Source: Oreohelix idahoensis | Taxonomy: Eukaryota > Mollusca > Gastropoda > Stylommatophora > Oreohelicidae | DNA length: 64,000 nucleotides | Assembly (NCBI GenBank): GCA_024509875.1 | Contig: JAMPIV010012191.1 | Span: forward strand, 109,277-173,276 | Direction: 5' to 3' | Shown: in pieces, positions 45,001 to 58,538 of the stretch | Position numbering within the stretch: position 1 is the stretch's first letter | How the letters are laid out: each line of letters opens with the position of its first letter | Notes under the pieces: generated by a model | Told to the model about the DNA's origin: nothing | The model's input: the letters and a program-made list of their open reading frames with translations, nothing else | The model's database searches: none | Position numbers and translations under genes: made by a program

Positions 45001-45824
45001 ATAAATATCCGATAATGTGTTTACTAACTTTATTTTATCGCTTTAGGTTAGCTCGGAATGTTACAGTGCATGTAGTTATTTCACAAGGCAACCCGGCTAC
45101 TGGAAACGACCATGTAGAGTGGATAAGGTCTCTATGCTCAGAGATTAAATATTACAGCTCTGTTATATATAATTTCTATAATGCTGTGATATATACATAT
45201 GTTTAAGCTTTAGCGAAGTGTAAGTTAACAATACTTCTGGTATTAGGGTGGGGCTCCTTTGGTGACCACTTTGGGCGCTTAGGGCAAAAAAGGCGACAGA
45301 GCAAGGCAGAATAAATGTTATTCTTTTTCTTCAAGATGCTCATTTTATCTTTAGATGTAGCACAGTTCGCCAAGGCCAAAGTTCGCAATGTAAATCTTTT
45401 ATATACAAGTAAAAAATAAAAACCACAGTGACATATTTTTAACATTCTGTTTTTAGTTTATATGTTTGTTTTTATTTTACTTTATTTATTGATTGTTTTT
45501 TTTAATTTTTTTTATAAGTAAAATCTATCTAAAATTAATATACAGTTTTATTCACAAATCTTACTTAATTTTCCAGTAGAGTTCAATTAAATTTCACAGC
45601 TAGAAATGTACGGGAAAAGGCGCATGTCAAACCACTAGCCCCGGACGTCGAATGCTCTAAGGCTGCTTCCGGCTCCACACTTTTCCTTTCTGGCATTGAT
45701 GCCTGTTGTGCTGTCCAGGTCTGTAGCATTTCGTGCTGGCGTGTCTACAAATTCTAGATCTTTATCGACATTTGCAAGGGCGTTTCTATTCTTAGTATTG
45801 TGGATTTTGATTTGCGTGAAGGAT
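45001..45824. other. No recognised feature
   Basis: AT-rich, including T runs at 45498-45516. No motif. Confidence 0.4.
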
Positions 45825-45925
45825 TTTAGAAGGATTAAAGTGGTATGACAATATGAATAAAGTGGAAGTGATGACAAGAACCAGACAAGCGTCTGTGGAA
45901 CAAGAGATGAGTAGAAGATGTGTTA
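45825..45925 (+). pseudogene. RTE-like RT, short fragment
   Basis: AGAAGGATTAAAGTGGTATGACAA, GACAAGAACCAGACAAGCGT and GGAACAAGAGATGAG match the region at 61436-61520 and 44660-44745. Only about 100 bases remain. Confidence 0.6.
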
Positions 45926-48669
<2,744 letters not shown>

Positions 48670-48900
48670 TCGTTCCTTATAGAACATGGAGCCACCACTA
48701 CAATTGGGCTCCTTCAGAGAAGCCTGCATCAATGTTTTCTGAAATGCAATCTGTTCTTACGTGATGAAGTTACCAGCCTCATACACCTCATCACATTAGT
48801 CGCTTTTTACGACATGCATAAGTGGACAGTAGGCCCTTTCTTGTCTAATCAGAAATATACGGGAACTGCAGCGGACAATTCTGCCTGAAGCACATATAAT
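48670..48900 (+). repeat. Dispersed repeat R5, copy 2
   Basis: Shares GAACATGGAGCCACCACT, GAAGCCTGCAT, ACCAGCCTCATACA and TAGTCGCTTTTTACGACATG with 26820-27060. Downstream (49030-49075) a CCACGCTCCGTAACGAGCG stretch with an AAATG-rich end resembles 63520-63560. Confidence 0.5.
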
Positions 48901-49716
48901 TTTTGGAAGACGAGGACTACTGTACCCACAGACATGATGTTGTACAAGACATCTAACATCAGGCTGGGCAACCCAGCGCCAGATTATTCATAAGGCCCAC
49001 TAGACCGTCAAGGGAACCAGCTACAGTTGTGGATCCACGCTCCGTAACGAGCGTAAATGAAAATGAAACATACATAATATGTTGTCACTAACTTACTCCT
49101 ATATCCGTTTTCCTGTAGCACATTACTCTACACCTTGATAAATTAAGGAACCTGAACAGAAACGATTGTCCACACGACACCTGATGATGATATCGGCAGT
49201 ACTCTAACGCCCTGTACGATTACGCTTTGTTGAGACATTGACGCATATTTATTATGCTTATCATGCTCCTAGCATGACACATTACGCTATCTTCTGAACA
49301 TCTCGTCTGCTCTGGTATCGATGTATTCTTTCTCGTGTTTCCTGACTGATCTGAGACATTATGACGTCTTTGACTTTGCCTCACACAGTGTGTTCCGCCT
49401 TATCCTCTAATCCGTAGAGGTGAGCAAGTTTTGAGAAGTCGTTAGTCTTATCATAAGGAGATATGAATATCTCGTTTTTAATCTTCAGGAGTACAACCAA
49501 ATAAATCAAAAAGTGTGAAGTGTGTGATTCTTACTCAAGCTTCCTTGTCCATCCACGAATTGCAGATCGAATAATATTCAGTGATATTAGGTAGAGGAGG
49601 CAAGCTGGTTGAAAGTACAGAACGATAATAACTTCATTAACGTTTCTACTATTTCCCTCACTTTCATTAATGGATAGTTGGGATCCTAATTGGTTCCCCT
49701 CTCTTTATCTAGCTCA
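48901..49716. other. No recognised gene
   Basis: Contains the possible R5 tail to about 49080; the rest is unassigned. Confidence 0.4.
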
Positions 49717-49832
49717 TGTATGGCACCACGGAAACCCCCTTATGCCCGGCAGTGGCCACATTCCGGGCTACATTATTGGCTGACTAGCTAAACTATATGA
49801 GTGCGGAAGGAATAATCCTTCTTAAAGAAATG
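49717..49832 (+). repeat. Possible older LTR (D), left part, interrupted by element C
   Basis: TGTATGGCACCACGG looks like the start of a gypsy-type LTR. It runs into element C; sequence resuming at 58229 ends like an LTR, followed by a primer-binding-like TTGGTGAC. AGAAATG (49826-49832) and AGAGATG (58229-58235) flank element C and could be a mutated target duplication. Confidence 0.35.
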
Positions 49833-49835
49833 CCC

Positions 49836-50812
49836 ATCTGTTGCGCACATATTTTTTGGCGCACGGATTACGCATACCATGTAAAATGTTTTAATTGTCT
49901 GATGAAGATATATTCATCTTTGAATGCATGTTGGTTTTGAGGGACGAAACTCAGATTGGGCAATAAGTAGTCATTCTGTGAGTTATCGCTCTTTGTAGCG
50001 TTCTTAAAAATAGAACTCGGCGGAGGAATTTAGACTTACTTGAATCTATTCTGTGTTTGGTTAGGAATAGATTGTTCTTGCTTCAGTATGTCTATGGTCC
50101 GAATCTATGTGTAGTGCTTGTCTATGTAGGACGAGTATGTCTTATATCTTGATGTCTTAGTATGTTTAAGTGGAACTATTTGTTGTTGTACTGTACTGTA
50201 GGGGGTCAGGTGTTTTCGGCGGATGAAGAGAGGTGAGGGGGTTCTTCGGTTGTCGAGGCCTAGGGCGAGAAGACATGTCGGAGAGATGCCCAAGAGTTTG
50301 TGATCTCTTTAAGTTATTCTGGGGACGAAGATAGTTTCTTCCAGGATCGTTTAGTCCATGAGTTCCCCAGTTGTGATTCTATAACGCCGGGAGAGCGTTT
50401 TTGTGCTTGCTAGTGTATTTCTTATGTCCAGGTAAAAAAAAACGTACTTTTGCTGACTTCGTTCATTCCTAGGCTTAAGATGGGCAGACGTTTACATGAA
50501 CTTACCTACGAATATGTCGGGACGACATATTCTCTAGCAGCACTAAATATGTTTATATGCAGCAACTATGAGGACAGAAGATGCTGATCCTTGTGGAATA
50601 ATTTATTGTTGATGAACAAAGCTTCGATTGAAGATTTGGCTATACACCCGTATAGTGAGTGATGCTCAGCCGGGAACCAGCAGCCATTGTGGAATTCGAT
50701 TGATTTTGGAATTCTACTTATTGTAAATCATTAGCAGAGAACGGGAAAACTTCCTTATTATCAGGTGATGATTGAGAGATCACTATTATAAAGAAATTAA
50801 CATTATCTTCAC
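49836..50812 (+). repeat. Element C 5' LTR
   Basis: Matches 57252-58228 from ATCTGTTGCGCACA to ATTATCTTCAC. Upstream the left copy reads TGCCC whereas the right copy reads GTGGTA, so the outer left edge is uncertain by a few bases. Confidence 0.92.
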
Positions 50813-51836
50813 TTGGTACAGGCATTATTTCATATAACAGACAGCGTAGCACGGCAAGTTGTTTACAAGTGAACATCACAGCATTACACAGAACATTGGC
50901 AAGCAAATTAACTGTGTTAGCAGAAATAAAATGAACTTAGAAGCCTATTTTCATCGATGGACCTTCTTATGTTCTGCTATTGTGTTGAACTTTAATATTT
51001 AAGAACAGTGTAATGAAATAAATCAAAGATTGAAATTGATTAAAAATGGCAGTTAGTTGAATTAAAAAGCTGTACCATTTATACTGAGCATACTTTACAA
51101 CACATTCCAACCACAACACATTTAATTAATTAATGTATGCATTTATGCTATTGATGTTTACATGTTATTTGTATATATGTATTTATGTTTAATGTTTGCA
51201 CATTATTCGTGTGTCTAATATAAGATTTCCCAAGTAACATAGGGCTTATATTAGCGTTCTATAGGGAGCAATTTTCTTGATTGGAAATTTGCTGGCAACT
51301 TCTGGTGCTATTTTTGGTTAGTTGTGATGAGGTGTTCTTTTCTTCGTTGTTTTTGTTAATAATTTTGTGTTCCTTAGTTTGTTTGATTTGTTTGTATTTG
51401 TAGGTCTATCCTTTCGTATCTTTCAGTTTTATACACAATTTATGTTCATACACTGTGGCGTAATTTGTCTTGTTCATTCCATTGCAGATATCATCACAGA
51501 TTCTGTGATCATTTTTCTTTGATTTTTCCTATTTGATTTATTTGATTTCTGCAAATGTTTCCTGTTCTCTTGTATAATTGTTTTGTTGTGTTCTTGATCG
51601 ACATAGACTATTTAAAATATATTTGATCATATGAATTTATAAGAAAAAGTCAACTGATGATTTTTAGTAATTGGTTGGTACACAGTCGATTATACAAGAC
51701 CTTACTAAAGGCTTGTTTCCCCACATAGTTTGGGATAAGGAGCTGATTGATCAAATTATTAGGAGCTTGTGTTTATATTACTTTGGAAGATAGATTACAT
51801 TTTTGTGTCAACTGATTACTATCATTATTAGACATC
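50813..51836 (+). promoter_or_regulatory. Element C leader with likely primer-binding site
   Basis: TTGGTACAGGC directly follows the 5' LTR; TGG in this position is typical for pairing with a tRNA 3' CCA end. The rest (about 1 kb) is AT-rich and non-coding. Confidence 0.6.
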
Positions 51837-53060
51837 ATGTCTACATTGGAACACTTTATTGAGTTAGGGAAATCTCTAGACAAGACTGGAGATAAGTTGG
51901 AGGAGTATGCTACCAGTCAATATGATAAAGCACTTAAAGCTGAGGAACTGAAACAAAAAAGTGAGGATAGAAAAATGGAAATAGAATTTGAACAAAAGAA
52001 CCTGCAGATGCAGGTTGAGGAAAAGAGATTCCAAATGGAATTGGAAAAACAAAACAAAGAAGCTGAACAAAAGAGATTAGACAAAGAAGCTGAACAAAAG
52101 AGATTAGACAGAGAAGCTGAACAAAAGAGATTAGACAAAGAAGCTGAACAAAAGAGATTAGACAGAGAAGCTGAACAAAAGAGATTAGACAGAGAAGCTG
52201 AACAAAAGAGATTAGACAAAGAAGCTGAACAAAAGAGATTAGACAGAGAAGCTGAACAAAAGAGATTAGACAGAGAAACTGAACAAAAGAGATTAGACAA
52301 AGAAGCTGAAGCTGAGGAGAAAAGAGCAATAAGAGAACATGAACATCAAAAAGAACTTTTAGCATTTGAGTTAGAAAAGTTGAAATTGACAAACATGAGT
52401 AACGTCAATCAGTCATCTAGTGGTAAACCCTTTACTTACAAGGTCAAGGTACCAGCGTTCAATTCTGCCAGTGATGATATAACATTCTGGCTTGATAGAT
52501 TTGAACGTGCGTGTCGAGCACATAATGTGGAGAAATCACAATATGCTAATCAGTTGTCTGAGAATTTAAAAGGTGATTCTCTGACGAGTTTAAGTTTGGT
52601 TGAAGAAACTGACAAGGATAATAATGAGGTTATTAGGGCAGGCTTGATAAAGAAATACCAGTTATCTGAGGAAGGTTACCGTATTTTGTTTAAAAGAATG
52701 GTACCTGAATCAGGGGTAGAATTCTCAGAATTCATTGCAAGGACACGTCTTACATTTAATCGTTGGATTGAACTGTCCAAAACAGAAAAGACTTATGAAG
52801 CACTTATGGATTTATTGCTCAGGGACAAGATTATGTCTAGCATTAGTAAACCATTCCTTGAATTCCTACATGAGCGGAAACCTAAAACACTAAAAGAAAT
52901 GGAAGAATATTGTACCCATAACGTCACTGCACACCCAGATGTAGCTATTAGCAATACTAAGGTTAAGGAAGGTATGCCAGTTGCATCAGCAACACCATAC
53001 AACCCTAATTACTCACACAAATTCCAAGGACCTCAAAACAGGTTTAATAAAAAAGGGTAA
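51837..53060 (+). CDS. Element C Gag
   Basis: A 407-codon frame starting ATG at 51837. Residues ~30-185 form a very long charged helix, including nine 9-residue units (EAEQKRLDK/R). From about residue 200 lies a capsid-like domain: VKVPAFNSASDDITFWLDRFERACRAH-type start, a LSENLKGDSLTSL block and SEFIARTRLTFNRWIE. No CCHC knuckle is encoded. The frame ends FNKKG with TAA; the following protein lies in the +1 frame, overlapping by 80 bases, and would join at the A6GGG tract (53049-53057). Either +1 frameshifting or a one-base homopolymer insertion would explain it. Confidence 0.88.
   Translation: MSTLEHFIELGKSLDKTGDKLEEYATSQYDKALKAEELKQKSEDRKMEIEFEQKNLQMQVEEKRFQMELEKQNKEAEQKRLDKEAEQKRLDREAEQKRLDKEAEQKRLDREAEQKRLDREAEQKRLDKEAEQKRLDREAEQKRLDRETEQKRLDKEAEAEEKRAIREHEHQKELLAFELEKLKLTNMSNVNQSSSGKPFTYKVKVPAFNSASDDITFWLDRFERACRAHNVEKSQYANQLSENLKGDSLTSLSLVEETDKDNNEVIRAGLIKKYQLSEEGYRILFKRMVPESGVEFSEFIARTRLTFNRWIELSKTEKTYEALMDLLLRDKIMSSISKPFLEFLHERKPKTLKEMEEYCTHNVTAHPDVAISNTKVKEGMPVASATPYNPNYSHKFQGPQNRFNKKG
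52059..52301 (+). repeat. 27-bp tandem repeat inside element C gag
   Basis: Nine copies of GAAGCTGAACAAAAGAGATT plus AGACAAA/AGACAGA. AAA and AGA variants alternate in a pattern suggesting duplication of multi-unit blocks. The period is a multiple of three, so the frame is kept. Confidence 0.95.
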
Positions 53061-55386
53061 CCATAACAGTTATCAGAACCAAGATAACCAATCATTTCAG
53101 GGTTCTTCTTCGAATATCTGGAGACGAGTCGACAGCCCTCGATTCAAGGGTGATCATAATTATAGGAACTTCCGCAAAGGAAGTCATTATAGAAACTATC
53201 CTAGTTTTCCATCATGGAGACAAGATCATAATTACAGAGATACTCATTATAATGAATATGATAATAGTAACCAGGGGAATTATGACTCAAACCCAAATAG
53301 GGGTTACAATAGAGGAAACAATGATAATTACAGGGGTAATAATAACAGAGGTAGACCCCAACATAAAAAACAAAAATCTCATTATCATGCAAATTCTGCA
53401 CAGCAAGAGTCCCATGATGCCTATAAACAAAATAAAGATAATGATGATTCTAACAATATGGCATGTGCCGCTTTCGATTTTGGGAGAGCATCTCAGTGCC
53501 CCCAATGCAAAACATTATTCGAACCAACTACGGTGTCCACTTTAATTTGTGGCCATCCTCTTCCCGCTCTTCCCGCGTCAATCGCGCATGATGGAAGAGG
53601 TTCTCTTGTCTTACACAAAGGTTTAGTAAATGACAATCCAGTTTCATTGCTTTTTGATTCTGGATGCACCACAATTGGTGTTAGGCAGTCACTCATAGAT
53701 CCTTCTCGTGCTACAGGCAAAGTAGTCAAATGTGTAACATTTGGCGGCACCATAGAGAAATACTCTACTGCTATCATTAGGATCGCTACTCTTTTCTTTA
53801 CAGGAGATGTACACACATGTCTTCTGCCGGATCCGATCGCTGATCTTATCATCGGTCGTATTCACGGAGTCAAAGAATGCACTCCACAACAAATTTCCGT
53901 TTGGGAAAAACAAAATATTCAAACTGCTAATGCTGTAGTCACTAGAGCTCAAGCTCTCAATATGCCCGAAACTTCATCTATTGAAGATAATGAAGTGCAT
54001 AACCAAGATGATCCCTTGGTAATTTCGCGTGACTCATTTATAAAGCAGCAAGAAGAGGATCCGACTCTAAAGAAATTCTTCACTCTTGCAACAAAAGGTG
54101 ATCCGAATAAAGATTCAAAGAGTAAATCTTGGATTACAATGAAGAATGGCGTACTTGTACGTATGGTGCAAGACTCCGCTAAGTCAAGTCATTCTCAGAT
54201 TCTTGTACCCAAGGATTTGAGAGTTAAAATATTACAACACGCACACGACTCTCAGTGTGCTGGACATATGGGTTTTTCCCGTACAAAGTCAAGAGTTCTT
54301 GCGGCTTTCTTTTGGCCTTTTGTGAACAAGGACATACGGATCTATTGTCGATCTTGTAAAATATGTCAAGAAGTCAAATCCAAAGGTCCACGCCATGCTG
54401 CACCTATTCAGGCTGCAGACATTCCTATTAGACCATTTCAGAAAATGGCGATAGACATCATTGGTCCATTTAAGATCAAATCTGCTAGAGGACATCAGTT
54501 TATCTTAACGTGTGTGGACATGTGCACACGTTGGCCAGAGGCTATCCCTCTGAAGAGCATTACTACTGCTGACATTGCAGATGCTCTTTGGCTTATATTT
54601 TCTCGTCTGGGATTTCCCGGAGAAATATTATCAGATCATGGCACCCAACTAATATCGGATACCATGTCTCAAGTAATGTCTACTCTCCAGATAGAGAGAT
54701 CTTTGAGCAGTATCTATCACCCAATGTCGAATGGGATGGTAGAACGCCTTAATAGAACACTCAAAAACTTACTAGGGAAGATAACTGAGGATCATCCTCA
54801 AGATTGGGATAGGGTTTTACCCGCGGCCCTCTTCGCTTACAGAGAGGTTCCCAATGAACATACAGGATTTTCTCCCTTTGAACTTGTCTTTGGCGCGCGA
54901 CCGCGTGGCCCTATGTCTTTGCTTCATGATCTCATAACCGCTGATAATATTACCGATGACACAAAATCTTCTTACGAATATGTCATCGCGCTAAGACAAA
55001 AGATTATCGAAGCATGCAAATTGGCAACTTCTTCTTCTGAGTTTGCTAAGGAGAAAGCAAGACAATTTGCCAATAAGAAAAGAACCTTACGACAACTTTG
55101 TCCTGGTGACAAAGCATTTGTTTTGCTACCTTGTAGGGAAAACAGACTACTTATTTCTTGGAAAGGTCCGTACGATATAATCTCGAAAATTTCCGATGTT
55201 GACTACATTGTCGATATTGATGGGAAGCGTAAAACCTTCCACATCAATATGCTTACGGAATTCCATGAACGTCCGGATTATTTACAGCCTATTTTCCAGG
55301 CAACGGACGATTCACCTGTCCAACATGGTCATTACTCATCACTGTCTGTAATACAGGATGAGGAAACAAGTTTTTTCGGATGTTAA
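52981..55386 (+). CDS. Element C protease-integrase
   Basis: An 801-codon frame; the Met is nominal since the true start is probably by fusion to Gag. Residues ~25-150 are Asn/Arg/Tyr/Gly-rich (likely RNA-binding). Then CPQC (173-176) with CGH (190-192), an unusual zinc-like motif, and the protease, LLFDSGCTT with Asp226 and LIIGRIHGV. The integrase follows: intact HHCC domain (HAHDSQCAGHMG from ~420; CKIC 459-462), catalytic Asp492, Asp552 and Glu588 (exactly 35 residues between the last two), and the GPY/F-like module SWKGPYDIISKI near 727. The frame ends ETSFFGC with TAA; RT starts in another frame about 30 bases later. Confidence 0.9.
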   Translation: MHQQHHTTLITHTNSKDLKTGLIKKGNHNSYQNQDNQSFQGSSSNIWRRVDSPRFKGDHNYRNFRKGSHYRNYPSFPSWRQDHNYRDTHYNEYDNSNQGNYDSNPNRGYNRGNNDNYRGNNNRGRPQHKKQKSHYHANSAQQESHDAYKQNKDNDDSNNMACAAFDFGRASQCPQCKTLFEPTTVSTLICGHPLPALPASIAHDGRGSLVLHKGLVNDNPVSLLFDSGCTTIGVRQSLIDPSRATGKVVKCVTFGGTIEKYSTAIIRIATLFFTGDVHTCLLPDPIADLIIGRIHGVKECTPQQISVWEKQNIQTANAVVTRAQALNMPETSSIEDNEVHNQDDPLVISRDSFIKQQEEDPTLKKFFTLATKGDPNKDSKSKSWITMKNGVLVRMVQDSAKSSHSQILVPKDLRVKILQHAHDSQCAGHMGFSRTKSRVLAAFFWPFVNKDIRIYCRSCKICQEVKSKGPRHAAPIQAADIPIRPFQKMAIDIIGPFKIKSARGHQFILTCVDMCTRWPEAIPLKSITTADIADALWLIFSRLGFPGEILSDHGTQLISDTMSQVMSTLQIERSLSSIYHPMSNGMVERLNRTLKNLLGKITEDHPQDWDRVLPAALFAYREVPNEHTGFSPFELVFGARPRGPMSLLHDLITADNITDDTKSSYEYVIALRQKIIEACKLATSSSEFAKEKARQFANKKRTLRQLCPGDKAFVLLPCRENRLLISWKGPYDIISKISDVDYIVDIDGKRKTFHINMLTEFHERPDYLQPIFQATDDSPVQHGHYSSLSVIQDEETSFFGC

Positions 55387-55403
55387 TCTTCCGCTTCCGA
55401 TGA

Positions 55404-56840
55404 TTCCACTTCATTCTAGTGAATCATGGAAAAAATGTTACTGTTTCTCCCGATTTATCTCTAGGAGAACAGCGACAAGTTTCGTCTATGTTACAAACAT
55501 TTCAGGATGTCCTTACTGACATTCCTGGACAAACTCATGTCATTGAACATGACATTATTCTAACTGACCATAATCCTATTAGAGTCAGACCTTATCCTAT
55601 TCCTATACATTTTCAAGCACAGGTTGAAAAGGAGTTGGATGAGATGATAGATTTAAAAATAATTGAACCATCCACTTCTGCGTATTCTTCGCCGATGGTT
55701 ATTGTCCGTAAAAAAGACAATAACATACGTCTTTGCGTTGACTATCGCAAATTGAATCAAGTCACGAAGTTTGATGCTGAACCTATGCCTTTACTAGAAG
55801 AGCTACTTACTAAGCTTTCTAAATCGCATTTTTTCACTAAACTAGATTTGTCTAAAGGATATTGGCAAGTTCCTCTATCTGAACGCGCCAAACCTTTTAC
55901 TGCTTTTTCTACACCTAAAGGCCTTTTTCAATGGAATTTTATGCCTTTCGGCCTTATGAACGCACCAGCTACATTCGTACGCATGATGCGTAGAATTCTA
56001 TCCTATCGGTCAGATGTCATTGCGTACATAGATGACATCTGTCTTTTCAGCGATACTTGGGAAGATCACTATTCAGGGTTAGTTGAATTGCTATCTACTC
56101 TACGCGAGTATAACCTGACAGCGAAACCATCTAAAGCCTGCATTGGTTTTAGTGAAATTTCTTTTTTAGGTCACCGGGTCGGCCATGGTTTCCTAAAAAC
56201 AGAGGACCATAATACAAGTAAAATACTTAACATTTCTATTCCTAAGACTAAAAAGCAAGTGCGAAGTCTCTTAGGTCTTATACAATTCTATGGACGATTC
56301 ATTCCGAATCTGTCCTCAATCATGGCACCTCTTTCTACCTTGCTAAAGAAAGGGTCTCCTAATATAGTCCATTGGACTCAAGAATGTCAATCCTCTTTGG
56401 ATAAGATTAAAACTATGTTTTCTACTGCACCTATTTTAGTGTTGCCTACTAAAGATAAGACATTTGTTCTTCGTAGTGACGCTTCATCCACTGGGATTGG
56501 AGCGGCACTAATGCAAGATTACTCTGGAACTCTGCATCCTGTAATGTATATTTCCAGAAAGCTTAATGCTGCAGAAAGGAATTATTCGGTTTTAGACCGT
56601 GAACTGTTGGCTATGGTATGGTCAATTCTCAAATTACAAAGATTCCTTCTAGGCGCACATTTTATAGTAGAAACCGATCAGAAAGCTCTTACAGCTATCC
56701 AGAGTAAAAATTTGAAGAGTTCGAGGTCTACTCGATATGCAATTGCTCTTCAACCTTTTCATTTTTCGGTACGAGCTATCCGTGGATCAGATAATGTGAT
56801 GGCAGACATTCTGTCTAGATGCCCACATGATTCCACTTAG
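55404..56840 (+). CDS. Element C reverse transcriptase-RNase H
   Basis: The frame is open from 55404; recognisable homology begins near NVTVSPDLSLGEQ (55434). RT motifs are IRLCVDYRKLNQ, FFTKLDLSKGYWQVPL, MPFGLMNAPATF and VIAYIDDICLF, the catalytic YIDD with Asp205-206 counting from 55419. RNase H has VLRSDASSTGIGAAL, ISRKLNAAERNYSV and VETDQKALTAI, ending ILSRCPHDST. No ATG is needed if it is made as a polyprotein. T6 (55371-55376) and A6 (55430-55435) tracts bracket a short stretch open in the third frame, so two one-base slips could connect integrase to RT. Confidence 0.9.
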   Translation, partial: FHFILVNHGKNVTVSPDLSLGEQRQVSSMLQTFQDVLTDIPGQTHVIEHDIILTDHNPIRVRPYPIPIHFQAQVEKELDEMIDLKIIEPSTSAYSSPMVIVRKKDNNIRLCVDYRKLNQVTKFDAEPMPLLEELLTKLSKSHFFTKLDLSKGYWQVPLSERAKPFTAFSTPKGLFQWNFMPFGLMNAPATFVRMMRRILSYRSDVIAYIDDICLFSDTWEDHYSGLVELLSTLREYNLTAKPSKACIGFSEISFLGHRVGHGFLKTEDHNTSKILNISIPKTKKQVRSLLGLIQFYGRFIPNLSSIMAPLSTLLKKGSPNIVHWTQECQSSLDKIKTMFSTAPILVLPTKDKTFVLRSDASSTGIGAALMQDYSGTLHPVMYISRKLNAAERNYSVLDRELLAMVWSILKLQRFLLGAHFIVETDQKALTAIQSKNLKSSRSTRYAIALQPFHFSVRAIRGSDNVMADILSRCPHDST

Positions 56841-57251
56841 CTGTTGAGTACTGGACGTCTTAACACTTCCAACTCGACAACAGATTTTTCTTTTCTATAT
56901 CAAAATAGATACACATTGTAATTCGTAATGACACTACGTTCATTGATATATAGTCACCATTACGCGTTGTTGATTTTTCTTTTGGTCAATCATGTACTTG
57001 GAATGCTTAAACTTAAATTGTTATATGCATTGTATCATTGTATAGTAGTATGCGTTGGTGACACCTCCCTGGAAACACTTATGCTTAAGAGAAATGCTTT
57101 CTCTGAGGGATTGAGATTGTGCATTAATCTGGCTTAAATAATTCCAGATATTTCTCATCTGCGCAGTATTTATGCGTTGGGAGCCTATTGTATGTTGCTC
57201 TCAGATGAAAAAAAAAATGATTTTAATTTTTTTTCCCGGGGGGGTGTGGTA
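56841..57251 (+). other. Element C 3' interior with polypurine tract
   Basis: About 400 non-pol bases. A 69-codon frame (56928-57137) encodes a hydrophobic peptide with no known motif; it is not evidence of an envelope gene. A9 and T8 runs precede CCCGGGGGGGTGTGGTA (57236-57251), the likely plus-strand primer tract just before the 3' LTR. Confidence 0.6.
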
Positions 57252-58228
57252 ATCTGTTGCGCACATATTTTTTGGCGCACGGATTACGCATACCATGTAA
57301 AATGTTTTAATTGTCTGATGAAGATATATTCATTTTTGAATGCATGTTGGTTTTGAGGGACGAAACTCAGATTGGGCAATAAGTAGTCATTCTGTGAGTT
57401 ATCGCTCTTTGTAGCGTTCTTAAAAATAGAACTCGGCGGAGGAATTTACACTTACTTGAATCTATTCTGTGTTTGGTTAGGAATAAATTGTTCTTGCTTC
57501 AGTATGTCTATGGTCCGAATCTATGTGTAGTGCTTGTCTATGTAGGACGAGTATGTCTTATATCTTGATGTCTTAGTATGTTTAAGTGGAACTGTTTGTT
57601 CTTGTACTGTACTGTAGGGGGTCAGGTGTTTTCGGCGGATGAAGAGAGGTGAGGGGGTTCTTCGGTTGTCGAGGCCTAGGGCGAGAAGTCATGTCGGAGA
57701 GATGCCCAAGAGTTTGTGATCTCTTTAAGTTATTCTGGGGACGAAGATAGTTTCTTCCAGGATCGTTTAGTCCATGAGTTCCCCAGTTGTGATTCTATAA
57801 CGCCGGGAGAGCGTTTTTGTGCTTGCTAGTGTATTTCTTATGTCCAGGTTAAAAAAAACGTACTTTTGCTGACTTCGTTCATTCCTAGGCTTAAGATGGG
57901 CAGACGTTTACATGAACTTACCTACGAATATGTCGGGACGACATATTCTCTAGCAGCACTAAATATGTTTATATGCAGCAACTATGAGGACAGAAGATGC
58001 TGATCCTTGTAGAATCATTTACTGTTGATGAACAAAGCTTCGATTGAAGATTTGGCTATACACCCGTATAGTGAGTGATGCTCAGCCGGGAACCAGCAGC
58101 CATTGTGGAATTCGATTGATTTTGGAATTCTACTTATTGTAAATCATTAGCAGAGAACGGGAAAACTTCCTTGGTATCAGGTGATGATTGAGAGATCACT
58201 ATTATAAAGAAATTAACATTATCTTCAC
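57252..58228 (+). repeat. Element C 3' LTR
   Basis: Copy of the 5' LTR with about a dozen substitutions (for example CATTTTTG for CATCTTTG, GTAGAATCATTTACTG for GTGGAATAATTTATTG). Confidence 0.92.
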
Positions 58229-58538
58229 AGAGATGTGCTGTAATTTACCTAAAGGAATCTTCGTTAGAAAGAGATCCTGTTTAGGAGTCAAGTTTGAACA
58301 GTATTGCTTAATTGACATGCTCGGTCAGTAAGGTCTACTGACTGTATTTATAAACTATGGAAATCTTGGTGTTTACAGATGTTCCATTGCAAGATTATTC
58401 TTCATGAATGCTAATTTAGGACGGTAGTCCATTGATCAATATTATGCTGTCTATGTCGACTCATGTTCCTGTATCTGTACCCAATCTGTCAAGTGTGTGT
58501 GTCCAATTAAACTATTGAAACGACTACAGTGGTCTGCA
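58229..58538 (+). repeat. Possible older LTR (D), right part, with primer-binding-like end
   Basis: Not shared with the left side of element C. It contains a TATTTATAAAC TATA-like site (about 58345) and ends CGACTACAGTGGTCTGCA followed by TTGGTGACATAACG, resembling the LTR end and primer site of gypsy elements of the CsRn1/Mag type. Together with 49717-49832 it would make an LTR of about 430 bases interrupted by element C. Confidence 0.38.

Larger units (their letters stand above)
49836..58228 (+). mobile_element. Element C: Gmr1-like Ty3/gypsy retrotransposon, nearly complete
   Basis: Two 977-base direct LTRs (49836-50812 and 57252-58228) enclose a ~1 kb leader, Gag (51837-53060), protease-integrase (52981-55386) and RT-RNase H (55419-56840), all on the plus strand. 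The LTRs differ by about a dozen substitutions. Integrase precedes RT. Catalytic residues of protease, integrase and RT are present; only short frame breaks separate the three frames, so this is the best preserved element here. No exact target duplication is found, and the left LTR's first bases differ from the right copy's. Confidence 0.92.

Noticed and set aside
56928..57137. Hydrophobic 69-codon frame between element C's RNase H and 3' LTR, as an envelope gene
   Set aside because: Far too short, no signal peptide plus fusion/transmembrane layout, and no second segment in other frames.
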